The notes under the pieces are model-generated. The model saw only the letters and a program-made list of their open reading frames with translations, had not been told where the DNA came from and searched no databases. This document shows positions 51,071 to 59,463 of a stretch of 64,000 nucleotides of DNA, one piece after another; within the stretch, counting starts at the first letter, position 1, and the number at the start of each line of letters is the position of its first letter. The position numbers were made by a program, and so were the translations under genes. This stretch comes from Fen-1135 sp963705275 (GTDB taxonomy: Bacteria; Desulfobacterota; Syntrophia; Syntrophales; UBA2185), in assembly GCA_963705275.1 (NCBI GenBank), contig OY970063.1, positions 1,674,001-1,738,000 of the forward strand, read 5' to 3'.

Positions 51071-52282
51071 CTACCTCTTCTCCGCCTGGGATTGCGCCGG
51101 CGGCGTCGCCTCGGCCTTTTTCGCCTCATTAGTTGCGGACTGAGGTGTGGATCCATAGGGGGTCGGATTTACGGTTATGCCATCCCTGACCTTCTGTACG
51201 CCTTCTGCCACGACCCGCTCTCCGGCCTTCAGCCCTTCGTCAATTACCCACATGTCATCAACACGTTCAGCCACTTTGACGGGCCGTATCTCCACTTTGT
51301 TATTCGCATCCACCACTGCAATCTGATAACTGCCCTGAAGCTCCATGACTGCCCGCTGGGGTATCAGCAGTGCTTTCTTGATCTTGATCCTGGCGCGAAT
51401 CTTGGCAAATTGCCCGGGGCGCAGAATATTACCGGGATTCTTGAAGATGGCTGCGACTCTGATGGTTCCTGTCTTCACGTCCACCTGTCGGTCGGCAAGG
51501 GTGAACTTCCCCTTATAACGATAAACACTTCCATCGGAGAGGATCATCTCCAGAGGGTTGTCTTTAAAACCGTTCGGGCCCTTGCCCGTTGCTATGAGAT
51601 ATTCCTGCTCGCCAACGGAAATATAGACCTTGATGGGGTCCACTGTAGAGACCGTTGTCAGTTCCTCTATCACTCCAGGGCCGACCAGATTCCCGATCTG
51701 TGTCTTGGCGATGCCGGCAATGCCGTAAATAGGGGAAATGATCTTTGTGAAATCCGTGTCCAGCCTGGCTTTCTCAACCACTGCCTCTGCAGAAATCACT
51801 GCGGCATGGGCTGCCTGTTCCTGCCCCGTGGCATCATCCAGATCTTTCTTGCTGACGGCATTTTGTTCCGCGAGCGGTATAATCCTGGTCAGATTTGCCT
51901 TGGCCGTCGACCACCGCGCCTTCTGCTCGCCCAGTTGCCCTTTAGCCTGATCGAGGGCAGCCTTAAAAGTGCGCTGATCAATCTCGAAGAGGATCTGCCC
52001 CTTCTTGACAAAATCGCCTTCATGATAGTTCTGCTTGATGAGGTAGCCCTGAACCTGGGGGCGGATCACGGCATTTACCATGCCGTCGGTAGTGCCGATC
52101 CATTCAGAATACATAGGTACGTCTTTCTGGACGACGGCCGCAACTTGCACGGTGGGTGGGGTTGGATTATTGCTTTTTTGTTCTCTACTACAGCCTGAAA
52201 TAAAGAAAGAGATCGAGCCTACGGCTATAACTGCAAGGACACAAGCATGGCGTAATTTTGTTTTTTTACCTTTCATTGACAT
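51071..52282 (-). CDS. RND efflux periplasmic adaptor lipoprotein
   Basis: A 403-residue membrane-fusion protein (AcrA/MexE type). Lipobox SISFFISGCSREQ (Cys31), lipoyl half-motifs VIRPQVQGYLIKQNYHEGDF and LVGPGVIEELTTVSTVDPIK, a coiled-coil hairpin (KAALDQAKGQLGEQKARWST region) and the membrane-proximal domain RAVMELQGSYQIAVVD. The tail is Pro/Ala/Lys-rich. GAGGA precedes the ATG. First gene of the efflux operon; no local regulator gene is adjacent. Confidence 0.94.
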   Translation of the reverse strand: MSMKGKKTKLRHACVLAVIAVGSISFFISGCSREQKSNNPTPPTVQVAAVVQKDVPMYSEWIGTTDGMVNAVIRPQVQGYLIKQNYHEGDFVKKGQILFEIDQRTFKAALDQAKGQLGEQKARWSTAKANLTRIIPLAEQNAVSKKDLDDATGQEQAAHAAVISAEAVVEKARLDTDFTKIISPIYGIAGIAKTQIGNLVGPGVIEELTTVSTVDPIKVYISVGEQEYLIATGKGPNGFKDNPLEMILSDGSVYRYKGKFTLADRQVDVKTGTIRVAAIFKNPGNILRPGQFAKIRARIKIKKALLIPQRAVMELQGSYQIAVVDANNKVEIRPVKVAERVDDMWVIDEGLKAGERVVAEGVQKVRDGITVNPTPYGSTPQSATNEAKKAEATPPAQSQAEKR

Positions 52283-52611
52283 AAAAAATTCCTCAATGCC
52301 TCTCTCTCGGACTGGAGAGATGTAATTTCAGAATTGATTGTGCAGGTTCCCATAGGCATATTATCTAATTAATCAGAATCATTGATAAGGGCCGCCTTTT
52401 GAGTGTGGGGAGTATATTTGAACGTGTTCTTATATGTCAAGAAAATTTGGCTGCATGCTTCAGTGCAGTCACTGATTGACTGATATTGAGAACTATGAAA
52501 GATTACAAACGATAGTCATGGCTACCGGGAAACTTTAATGTAAACGGAGAAAACGAATCTCAACCTGCTGTATCGGCAGAGACAGGCCTACCGACTCAGA
52601 ATACAAAAGCT
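52283..52611. other. intergenic stretch upstream of the efflux operon and the DMT transporter
   Basis: About 330 bases between divergent genes; it must contain both promoters. ATTATCTAATTAATCAGAATCATTGATAA is partly palindromic (quoted positions about 52358-52387; core CTAATTAAT) and could be an operator. Nothing more can be supported. Confidence 0.35.
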
Positions 52612-53475
52612 ATGAGTATTCAAGCACTGTTCTTAGTTATGTCGGCAGCATTGTTGCATGCTGTCTGGAATCTTATCTTTAAAAAAACAAATGGCCGCCT
52701 TCCTCTTGTCTGGTTGGTTTCTTTGGCTTCCGCAGTCATCTATCTTCCGTTTGTCATCTGGCAACTGATACAAAGTCAGGCATCATTGACAGCCGTCATG
52801 TATGGTTTTGCATTAGCAAGCGCCGTACTTCATTTGTTATATTTTATTGCCCTGCAAGTCGGTTACAGAAAAGCGGACCTTTCAGTCGTATATCCTATGG
52901 CACGAGGAACCGGGCCATTGCTTTCAGTAATAGGCGCCGTGTTATTCTTTGGAGAAAGACCGGGTTGGATGGCCATTTTCGGCATAATATTGATTGTAGC
53001 CGGTGTTTTTATAATGACTGGATTTAGATTGAGCTTATCCGACAATGAAAGATTGAAAACCGGAATTATTTACGGAACCATTACGGGTTTGTTTATTGCC
53101 GCATACACACTATGGGATAAAATAGCTGTAACGGACTATAATATTTCAGCATTGATTCTCACATTTGCATCAATGGTTTTGCCATTATTAGTACTGCTTC
53201 CCACAGCAGTAAGAGAAAGACAGGAAATAAGGCGTGAGATACAACAACACTGGAAACATATTGTCGCCATAGCAGTGTTCGCGCCACTTTCCTTTATTCT
53301 CGTTCTGACGGCACTGAAAACAACTCCCGTAAGTTATGTGGCTCCGGCACGCGAACTTAGCATTGTTTTCGGCGTATTTTTCGGGGCCAATATTTTGAAG
53401 GAAGCAGATGCAAAAAAGAGATTTGTTGCTGCAATCATAATGATCATAGGCATATCGTTCTTGGCGACAAGTTAG
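52612..53475 (+). CDS. EamA/DMT-family transporter
   Basis: A 287-residue inner-membrane protein with ten helices in two EamA repeats. AALLHAVWNLIFKKTNGRLP at the start and YPMARGTGPLLSVIGAVLFF plus APARELSIVFGVFFGANILK are the equivalent helix-4/5 segments of each half, typical of the DMT group that exports amino acids or other small metabolites. Its substrate is unknown. There is no clear ribosome site before the ATG. Confidence 0.88.
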   Translation: MSIQALFLVMSAALLHAVWNLIFKKTNGRLPLVWLVSLASAVIYLPFVIWQLIQSQASLTAVMYGFALASAVLHLLYFIALQVGYRKADLSVVYPMARGTGPLLSVIGAVLFFGERPGWMAIFGIILIVAGVFIMTGFRLSLSDNERLKTGIIYGTITGLFIAAYTLWDKIAVTDYNISALILTFASMVLPLLVLLPTAVRERQEIRREIQQHWKHIVAIAVFAPLSFILVLTALKTTPVSYVAPARELSIVFGVFFGANILKEADAKKRFVAAIIMIIGISFLATS

Positions 53476-53694
53476 GCAGACGAAGAAGATTTCTTGTTCA
53501 GTTCTTCCCGTAACAGACATCCGATATACAAGGAATGTTATTTGAAAGAAAGCATGTCCGTGAAAGGTCCTAAATTCTCACCCATGGAAGAGCGATTTCT
53601 GCGAAAAGATTCTTTCCTGATATTGTATTTCAATTTTGAACCTTTCGTGCAATATTACGCAAGAACATAGACGGAGCGATAAGGCGAAAGAAAA

Positions 53695-53919
53695 ATGAAA
53701 GAACGTATGAAAGCTTTTTGGGGACTCATTTTCGTCGTGATCTTAGTTATTCCTTATACCTTCGGCGTCTGGGATGATTATGGATATATATATGTCGTAG
53801 GGGCAGCCGTCGCTTTATTAATGGTCGCGATTTTAGGACGCCATGTCACCCCAACCTTCTGGTGGCGGGGCTTAAGAAAAAAGAACAACAAGAAGAATAA
53901 TAAAGATAAGGGCGTTTAG
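53695..53919 (+). CDS. small two-helix membrane protein with basic tail
   Basis: A 74-residue protein: helices at about 7-25 (FWGLIFVVILVIPYTFGVW) and 31-48 (YIYVVGAAVALLMVAILG), then a Lys/Asn-rich tail (RKKNNKKNNKDKGV). Weak AGGCGAAAG site before the ATG. No family recognised. Confidence 0.55.
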   Translation: MKERMKAFWGLIFVVILVIPYTFGVWDDYGYIYVVGAAVALLMVAILGRHVTPTFWWRGLRKKNNKKNNKDKGV

Positions 53920-54088
53920 AGGTTCTTCCAACTTTTTTTACTAACCGAAAATCGAGGAATCCCAGGTGGATACAGCAAGCGCTCAAGGGGAATCAGTTGG
54001 CAATATTAATCGCTATATGCTGATTGGCTTCCATGCTAAGCATAAACTTATTCCAACGGCACTAATAATATCTGCACGGGAGGATTAT

Positions 54089-55459
54089 ATGAAAGCCATT
54101 CGTTGCGCCTGCCGCTATAGAGATTTCAAGAAATGGACAACAGCTACCTTATCAGCCATTTTGTCTCTGATGTGCCTCTACGCGCCCCTAGAGGCCAAGA
54201 CCAGCATCGCCATCATGCCATTTGAGAGAGACAATGTGCGTACAGAGGATTACAACACGATCTCTCAGAATTTCATGGCCCGGCTGCTAGAATCAAAAAA
54301 GTATACGATCGTGGACAGACAGGTCATCGATAAAGTTTTACAGGAGCAGTCACTCAGTCAGTCCGGGGTTATAGATCATAATTCATTGGTCACTTTAGGC
54401 AAGTTGATCGGCGCGGATAAAATCGTCAAGGGGAGAATTTATTATACTGCCATGAAAGAATATGCCGTGCAGATTGAGGTCGTCGATATCACCACCGCAA
54501 GGATTGAATTCTCGGCTACATGGAAGGATTTGAAACTGGTCAACCCCGGGACATGGTCCGCAGGCAGCATAATCAGCCGTTATGCTTTGCTTGGCGCCGT
54601 GGTCGGAGTGGCGGACAGCATAGTTGTCGTGTCTCTTGGTGAAAATGATGGCGTCCGCAAAGGCGAGCGGCTATTCTGGGCGCGAATGAAAACTATCAAA
54701 GATGCCAAAGGAACAGTTATTTTTTCAAAGGTTGAACGCCAGGGCAAACTGGTCGTGGATGATGTTGCTGCCTCCACTTCGGTTGTGAGTACAAGTGAGG
54801 CGTTGATACCGGGCACGCTTCCAAAAGCTGATGATATTGTGTCCACCGAACCAATCCCCTTCAAGCAGGCCAGCGTCATGCGTACGCCTTATTTTCCCAA
54901 CTTCGCTCGAGGGCGCCTTATTCTGAATGATGACATGGAAAAGATTAAGTACCTCGCGCCGGTCAACAGCAAAGGCGATGCTTACATTGATGGAAAGCTT
55001 TCGCTGAATGCCACGGCCCTCAATACCGGTCAAGCCGTAGCCTCTTATCCGGCTCCTTTTAACGAGCTGAGGGATTTTGTAGTTGAATGGGAAATGGAGT
55101 ATAAGTTGTATAAACTCGGCGGCATCAACTGCGGCGTATACATCCGCAGCAATCTTGTCCAGGGCAATCAGGATTCCTACTGTTTAATGGCAAGCGACGA
55201 CGGCCGTTTCTTCATCGGCTATTATAAAGGGTCGGTATTAACCTATGTCATCAAACCGGAAAGCTGCCCGCATCTTAACCGCGGCGGAAAGATAAATCGC
55301 TTCAAGATCGTGGCTAAAGGTGCGCAATTCGACGTATACATCAACGACAACTATGTCGTCTCATTTGAAGATGAAAAATACGACCAGGGCGGAATTTCTC
55401 TTATAACTACCGTCAAGAATCACGTCATGTTCGATAATGTGAAAATTTGGGAGTTTTAG
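54089..55459 (+). CDS. CsgG-like exported protein with C-terminal LamG/DUF1080-like domain
   Basis: A 456-residue exported protein. After a signal peptide (about residues 1-35) comes a CsgG/curli-assembly-like domain: SIAIMPFERDNVRTEDYNTI, KYTIVDRQVIDKVLQEQSLS and GKLIGADKIVKGRIYY. A middle region with GVRKGERLFWARM follows. The last 190 residues form a jelly-roll-like domain (VVEWEMEYKLYKLGGINCGV, then VSFEDEKYDQGGISLITTVK) like LamG/3-keto-glycoside hydrolase modules. GGAGG stands 5 bases before ATG 54089; the frame is open 41 codons upstream. A strong hairpin follows the stop. Role unknown; a lipoprotein-biogenesis or surface-binding function is a guess. Confidence 0.78.
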   Translation: MKAIRCACRYRDFKKWTTATLSAILSLMCLYAPLEAKTSIAIMPFERDNVRTEDYNTISQNFMARLLESKKYTIVDRQVIDKVLQEQSLSQSGVIDHNSLVTLGKLIGADKIVKGRIYYTAMKEYAVQIEVVDITTARIEFSATWKDLKLVNPGTWSAGSIISRYALLGAVVGVADSIVVVSLGENDGVRKGERLFWARMKTIKDAKGTVIFSKVERQGKLVVDDVAASTSVVSTSEALIPGTLPKADDIVSTEPIPFKQASVMRTPYFPNFARGRLILNDDMEKIKYLAPVNSKGDAYIDGKLSLNATALNTGQAVASYPAPFNELRDFVVEWEMEYKLYKLGGINCGVYIRSNLVQGNQDSYCLMASDDGRFFIGYYKGSVLTYVIKPESCPHLNRGGKINRFKIVAKGAQFDVYINDNYVVSFEDEKYDQGGISLITTVKNHVMFDNVKIWEF

Positions 55460-55482
55460 GCTAAATAATGGGCGCCAAATGA

Positions 55483-55513
55483 AGAAAGGCAGAGCTAATT
55501 GCTCTGCCTTTCT
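55483..55513 (+). terminator. perfect 13-bp hairpin after the CsgG-like gene
   Basis: AGAAAGGCAGAGC (55483-55495) pairs fully with GCTCTGCCTTTCT (55501-55513) around TAATT. No long T-run follows, but its core GGCAGAG is shared with the terminators at 30458 and 30801. Confidence 0.75.
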
Positions 55514-55721
55514 GCTGAGAGTTAAAAATTAGTTTACCCTTTAAACGTCCTCCTCACTCACGCAACCCAAATTAAACCAAGACCAAGAAGATGCATGGTG
55601 GTGGTTTCTGGGGTCATGGCATGTGTTATCAAGTTAAAACTACTGGTTCATTGCCAAGGTTGAGAGCAACATATTCATTTCCTCCCGAACTTGGGTTACT
55701 GCTACCGGAAATGCTATGTTT

Positions 55722-56039
55722 TTATGGTTTACGGTATGAGTCCAATGAGACTCCGCAAAATGGGCAAAAGCGAATTCTTGATGAAACGGCAAGAGGCCTG
55801 CCCGGGTAGTTTACCGCACAACCAATGCGACCCCGGCACTGTGGGCAACTGAGGCCCAACTCCAGAAACGTGATAGCTCCCATGGAAACAGCAAATCCAA
55901 TCAACGCCACGTAGGACATGACTGTGTAAACGGGACTTATAAATAAACTTACGGTGAATAGAGCCATTCCTAAAAACATTGCGATTGCGGCTTTACGCTT
56001 TTGAGTATTCAGTATCTCCCGTATCTTCATAGCCCTCAT
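55722..56039 (-). CDS. membrane protein with C-terminal zinc-ribbon-like Cys pairs
   Basis: A 105-residue protein: short basic N terminus, two membrane helices (AAIAMFLGMALFTVSLFI and VMSYVALIGFAVSMGAITFL) and a C-terminal domain with CPQCRGRIGC and FCPFCGVSLD, i.e. two CxxC pairs likely to hold zinc. ATG 56039 has GGGAGGT upstream. No family recognised. It lies just downstream of the pilin gene on the same strand. Confidence 0.65.
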   Translation of the reverse strand: MRAMKIREILNTQKRKAAIAMFLGMALFTVSLFISPVYTVMSYVALIGFAVSMGAITFLELGLSCPQCRGRIGCAVNYPGRPLAVSSRIRFCPFCGVSLDSYRKP

Positions 56040-56153
56040 GTGATGTTGACCTCCCAAATCTTGTTTGCCTTTCACAATTAATTGCGAGAAATTTTTCTAA
56101 TGACAAAAGAGGGATGAGGTATAACCCCCCTCGACATGGAAGCATACCAAAAG

Positions 56154-56534
56154 TTAACTTCTCGTAATCCCGCCGTTCGCGTCAATAGTGAAGGTTGAAC
56201 CGCCACCGACATGCGAAGCCTGTAGTGTAAAATTTCCTATCGTTCCACCACCACCCACAGTTATCGGTATGTTGCCGTCAACTTTATAACCGTAGCCTGT
56301 TAAAGCAGCCTCATTAGCAATTACTCCCCCCGGAGAATCGGTGAAGAAAGCTTCTGCTACCGTATAGGCATTTCTCACTGCCGAGTTCGCTGACGCGGAG
56401 AAACCTCTTTGCCTGTAAACCACGTACTGCGGGATAGCAATAGCTGCCAGGATACCTATGATCGCAATAACGATCATTAATTCGACAAGCGTAAAACCTT
56501 TCTGTCCTCTCTTCTTGTAAAATGCGCGAATCAT
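56154..56534 (-). CDS. pilA: type IV pilin / major prepilin
   Basis: A 126-residue prepilin. The prepilin peptidase site is GQKG|FTLVELMIVIAIIGILA with Glu5 of the mature protein present, after a short basic leader (MIRAFYKKRGQKG). The globular part is short and Gly/Ala/Thr-rich (GVIANEAALTGYGYKVDG, then VGGGGTIGNFTLQASHVG) and lacks the usual disulfide Cys pair. The length is intermediate between the very short Geobacter pilins and full-size pilins. ATG 56534 has AAGGAG 8 bases upstream. A sigma-54 promoter lies about 160 bases upstream, the normal control of pilA through PilR. Filament assembly genes are not in the window. Confidence 0.9.
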   Translation of the reverse strand: MIRAFYKKRGQKGFTLVELMIVIAIIGILAAIAIPQYVVYRQRGFSASANSAVRNAYTVAEAFFTDSPGGVIANEAALTGYGYKVDGNIPITVGGGGTIGNFTLQASHVGGGSTFTIDANGGITRS

Positions 56535-56694
56535 CCTCATCTCTCCTTTCAATTTGCGCTTAGTACGAATATCTTGATGAGACAATTCCAGTTTCCTGGT
56601 CTGCAGTATAAACTAATCTTTACTACCATCATCCTTGTCAGAAAAATTATATTATCCGAAGAAGCACAATTCAGATAACGTCAACAAACCAGCT

Positions 56695-56711
56695 AGCAAC
56701 TACCATACCAA
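56695..56711 (-). promoter_or_regulatory. sigma-54 promoter of the pilin gene
   Basis: Minus strand TTGGTATGGTAGTTGCT: GG and GC are exactly 10 bases apart; only one -24 base differs from TTGGCAY. It lies 161 bases before the ATG, as commonly seen for pilA. Confidence 0.6.
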
Positions 56712-57617
56712 ATAATTGCCTATAGCAATTTTTGAACAGAAATTGCCTTTTCCCCTTTGATTATCACCTGTTAAACATCAATATATATTTGCTGAACTGC
56801 TTGCATTTGAGAACCCCTAAACGAAAAGCAGAGATTTTCACCAATTGTCCGTCAATTTCGCATGCCGCATATTCGTTTAATTATTGTGCCATCTGCCATG
56901 AAATCAGAAATTTTCGAGGGGATCAAGCAGGTGAAAGAAAACCCGCTCACTGAGGCGGGCGGGGTTTCAGTGATTTAGCTCCAAAAGTCAGCACGGTTCG
57001 AGATTATCGTTGCGCTGATTGATTTGCTGCATGCCTTGTAACGTCCTGGTGTTGCCAGAAACGAGAGCATCCTTCAGCGGTTTGGCAGTCCGTATACCCT
57101 TGCATACACCAGTTGTAGAGCTTTTCCTCGCAGGCCGCATTGGAACCATTGTTGGTGCAGCCTGCTTGCGTGTTCTCTTGTAAAGTATAAACCCGATTGA
57201 CGCACGTCTGTGCCGTATACGAATATTGATTGACGAGGACCACAAGGAGGTCGTCATGAAGATAAGCGCGCGTAATGTACTCAGGCAGATTATGTTTAAG
57301 TTAATGCGTCCTGCGATTCCCTCAGATGGGCAATCCTGAAAAAGTAGCAATTGGATTTTTTGTTTAATCCTTCCTGTACTATTTATTTTGGAGCTGTCCC
57401 CGAGAATGCAGCATTTTAGGTGTAAATCTTCTTTTATGCTGAAACCAGAGACTATTTTCTAAGGCAATTCTCGCTTGACTTTCCAGTCGCATGTACGAGA
57501 AAATGCAAACACGTTTTTCTTCGTTGCTCAGTAAACACATCAACCTTCTTTCCAACATTCTGGAGTTCGCTGTGAAAATGAGTTTCCAGAAACGCTCTTA
57601 TTCAAAGGAGTCTGAAA
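56712..57617. other. 900-base stretch with decayed or unrecognised sequence
   Basis: No intact gene is supported. It contains a perfect-looking hairpin, GAAAACCCGC (56937-56946) with GCGGGGTTTC (56959-56968), and the short Mop-like remnant at 57256. A Cys-rich minus frame at 57004-57243 has a GTG start but no ribosome site and is not accepted. Confidence 0.45.
57256..57339 (+). pseudogene. truncated Mop/TOBE molybdate-binding protein start
   Basis: AAGGAGG lies 6 bases before an ATG that opens MKISARNVL, the usual N terminus of 70-residue molbindin (Mop) proteins, but the following 18 residues (RQIMFKLMRPAIPSDGQS) do not continue the domain and a stop comes after 27 codons. It looks like a gene start joined to unrelated DNA. 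Confidence 0.4.
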
Positions 57618-58115
57618 ATGTCCACGATACTTAGATTTAAATGGTTAGCGATATTGGTCCTGTTTCTGACTTTAGTGCAACCCAGTCTGGCGGATGATAG
57701 CTCCAAACTTCTTGGCATATGGAAATTGGTTTCCTTCGAAGCTGAGATGCAAGCAACCGGCCAAAAAGAGCCCGTTATGGGGCAAAAACCGACAGGATAT
57801 GTAATCTTCGCTCCCGAGGGGCGGGCCTTTTTCATCCTGACGGGAGAAGGGCGGAAGCCGGCGAAAACAGCTCAGGAACGTGCTGCCCTGCTGAACAGCC
57901 TGATTTCTTATACGGGTATGTACCGTGTAGAAGGGGATAAATGGATTACTACGGTCGATGTTGCCTGGAACCCGGAATTCGTAGGCACCGAGCAGGCCCG
58001 TTTTTTCAAGGTGGACGGCGATCGTCTTCAGGTCCTTACGACATGGGGGGTTCATCCCAACTGGCCGGAAAAGGGAACTCAACGGAGGATTCTCACATTC
58101 GAGCGGGTGAAATAG
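57618..58115 (+). CDS. exported lipocalin-like protein
   Basis: A 165-residue protein with a signal peptide (residues 1-25, ending SLA|DD) and a lipocalin-like domain: KLLGIWKLVSFEAEMQATGQ, KPTGYVIFAPEGRAFFILTG, SYTGMYRVEGDKWITTVD, VGTEQARFFKVDGDRLQVLT and RRILTFERVK. Paralogue of 45901-46341. AAAGGAG precedes the ATG. The next gene begins 30 bases on, so the two form an operon; both products are exported. Confidence 0.85.
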   Translation: MSTILRFKWLAILVLFLTLVQPSLADDSSKLLGIWKLVSFEAEMQATGQKEPVMGQKPTGYVIFAPEGRAFFILTGEGRKPAKTAQERAALLNSLISYTGMYRVEGDKWITTVDVAWNPEFVGTEQARFFKVDGDRLQVLTTWGVHPNWPEKGTQRRILTFERVK

Positions 58116-58145
58116 ATACTGACAACATCACAAAAGGAGGGATTT

Positions 58146-59195
58146 ATGGAAACGGGAATAACTCGTAGAGATTTTTTGTATGCGACCGCATCCACAGGTG
58201 CCGTTCTGTTTGCGGGTAATTTCCTGCAAGGTGTATCATGGGCGCAGGGAACGGTCAGGATTCCAGAAGCCGAAAAAATCGTAATTACGGTTATTACGGA
58301 TAACTTGGTTGACGCCATAAGAAAAGACTATAAGATTGCCAAGAGACTCACGCGTGTTAATTCTCCCTTAGATGTTGCCCCGCACGGCGAGCACGGTTTG
58401 GCCTATCAGATTGAAACCATAATCGGCGGGAAACCACACTCCTGTCTTTTCGATTTTGCCGCAGATGCCCATGGGGTAATGAAAAACATGGATCTCCTGA
58501 AAATTGATCTCACGAAAATAGAAGCCCTTGGTATAAGCCACGATCATTGGGATCATCAGACGGCCTTTCTTGAAATCATGAAAGCAAAAAAAGACCAATT
58601 CCGGAAGGGAATTCCTCTATATGTCGGAGAGCAAATGTTTGCGGGGACGTACCAGCGGCTGCCGGATGGAAAAATTATCAGTCTTCTTGCCTTGAATCGA
58701 TCAGATGTTGAAGCCCTGGGCATTGTCAGGATCGTCGAGATACAGGACCCCACCCCAATCATACCCGGGGCATATTTAACGGGAAAAGTCGAACAGGTAA
58801 CAGATTATGAAAAGATTCCGCCTTCGTTCGTGGCCAAAAAGGGAAATGAGTATGTGCAGGAACACTTCCCGGGTGAACAAGCTGTGATTCTGAATGCCAA
58901 AGGAAAGGGGCTTGTAGTGCTTTCTGCATGCGCTCATAGGGGGATCGTGAATACGGTAAAACATGCCCAGAAAATGACCGGAATTGAAAGAGTTTACCTG
59001 GTTATGGGGGGATTTCATCTAACCAACGCTAGACCGGAGGTGATTAAGAAAACGGTTGCGGACATCAAGGCCATCAATCCGCAGTATATTGTCCCCACGC
59101 ATTGTACCGGTTTTGAAGCCATAACAACCTTTAATAGAGAGATGCCCGATCAGTTCATCCTTAACACGGCGGGCACACGTTACGTTATAACATGA
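58146..59195 (+). CDS. Tat-exported MBL-fold metallo-hydrolase (COG1237-like)
   Basis: A 349-residue protein with a Tat signal (TRRDFLYATASTGAVLFAGN; twin Arg at 7-8) and a metallo-beta-lactamase fold. Metal motif SHDHWDHQTAF (DHWDH variant of HxHxDH), then VLSACAHRGIVNTVKHA and LVMGGFHLTNA with later ligands, and IVPTHCTGFEA at the end. This pattern is that of the COG1237 group, which includes enzymes related to methanopterin-like synthesis; here the Tat signal puts it in the periplasm. AAGGAGGG precedes the ATG. Substrate unknown. Confidence 0.88.
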   Translation: METGITRRDFLYATASTGAVLFAGNFLQGVSWAQGTVRIPEAEKIVITVITDNLVDAIRKDYKIAKRLTRVNSPLDVAPHGEHGLAYQIETIIGGKPHSCLFDFAADAHGVMKNMDLLKIDLTKIEALGISHDHWDHQTAFLEIMKAKKDQFRKGIPLYVGEQMFAGTYQRLPDGKIISLLALNRSDVEALGIVRIVEIQDPTPIIPGAYLTGKVEQVTDYEKIPPSFVAKKGNEYVQEHFPGEQAVILNAKGKGLVVLSACAHRGIVNTVKHAQKMTGIERVYLVMGGFHLTNARPEVIKKTVADIKAINPQYIVPTHCTGFEAITTFNREMPDQFILNTAGTRYVIT

Positions 59196-59316
59196 TGAAC
59201 ATTTCCATCAATGGCCATTAGGAAATTCGAAATTAAAATATCCGGAGGTGAGAAAAAATAACTAATTTGTGTCAGCATCTTTGTTAACTGACGGTATAGC
59301 CTACGAATATTTATGA

Positions 59317-59354
59317 GAGGCGGAGCTCCGATATGACGTCCGGAGTCTCGCCTC
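59317..59354. terminator. bidirectional hairpin between convergent genes
   Basis: GAGGCG (59317-59322) pairs with CGCCTC (59349-59354) and CTCCG (59326-59330) with CGGAG (59341-59345). It lies between the convergent metallo-hydrolase and MerB-like genes. Confidence 0.6.
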
Positions 59355-59463
59355 ATCTAACTCCATGGTAGACCCGCAGCGAACGGTACAGGTAAAAAAA
59401 CAAATTCCGCTCGCTGCAACGGCGGGATTTAAGAAATCTATTCGTGTCACGGGCAAGGACACA

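Noticed and set aside
50978..52198. 406-codon plus-strand frame opposite the efflux adaptor
   Set aside because: Antisense shadow of a clear AcrA-type gene; no ribosome site, His/Cys/Leu-rich noise.
57004..57243. Cys-rich minus-strand frame of 79 codons
   Set aside because: GTG start without a Shine-Dalgarno site, in a stretch that looks decayed; kept only as a doubtful frame.
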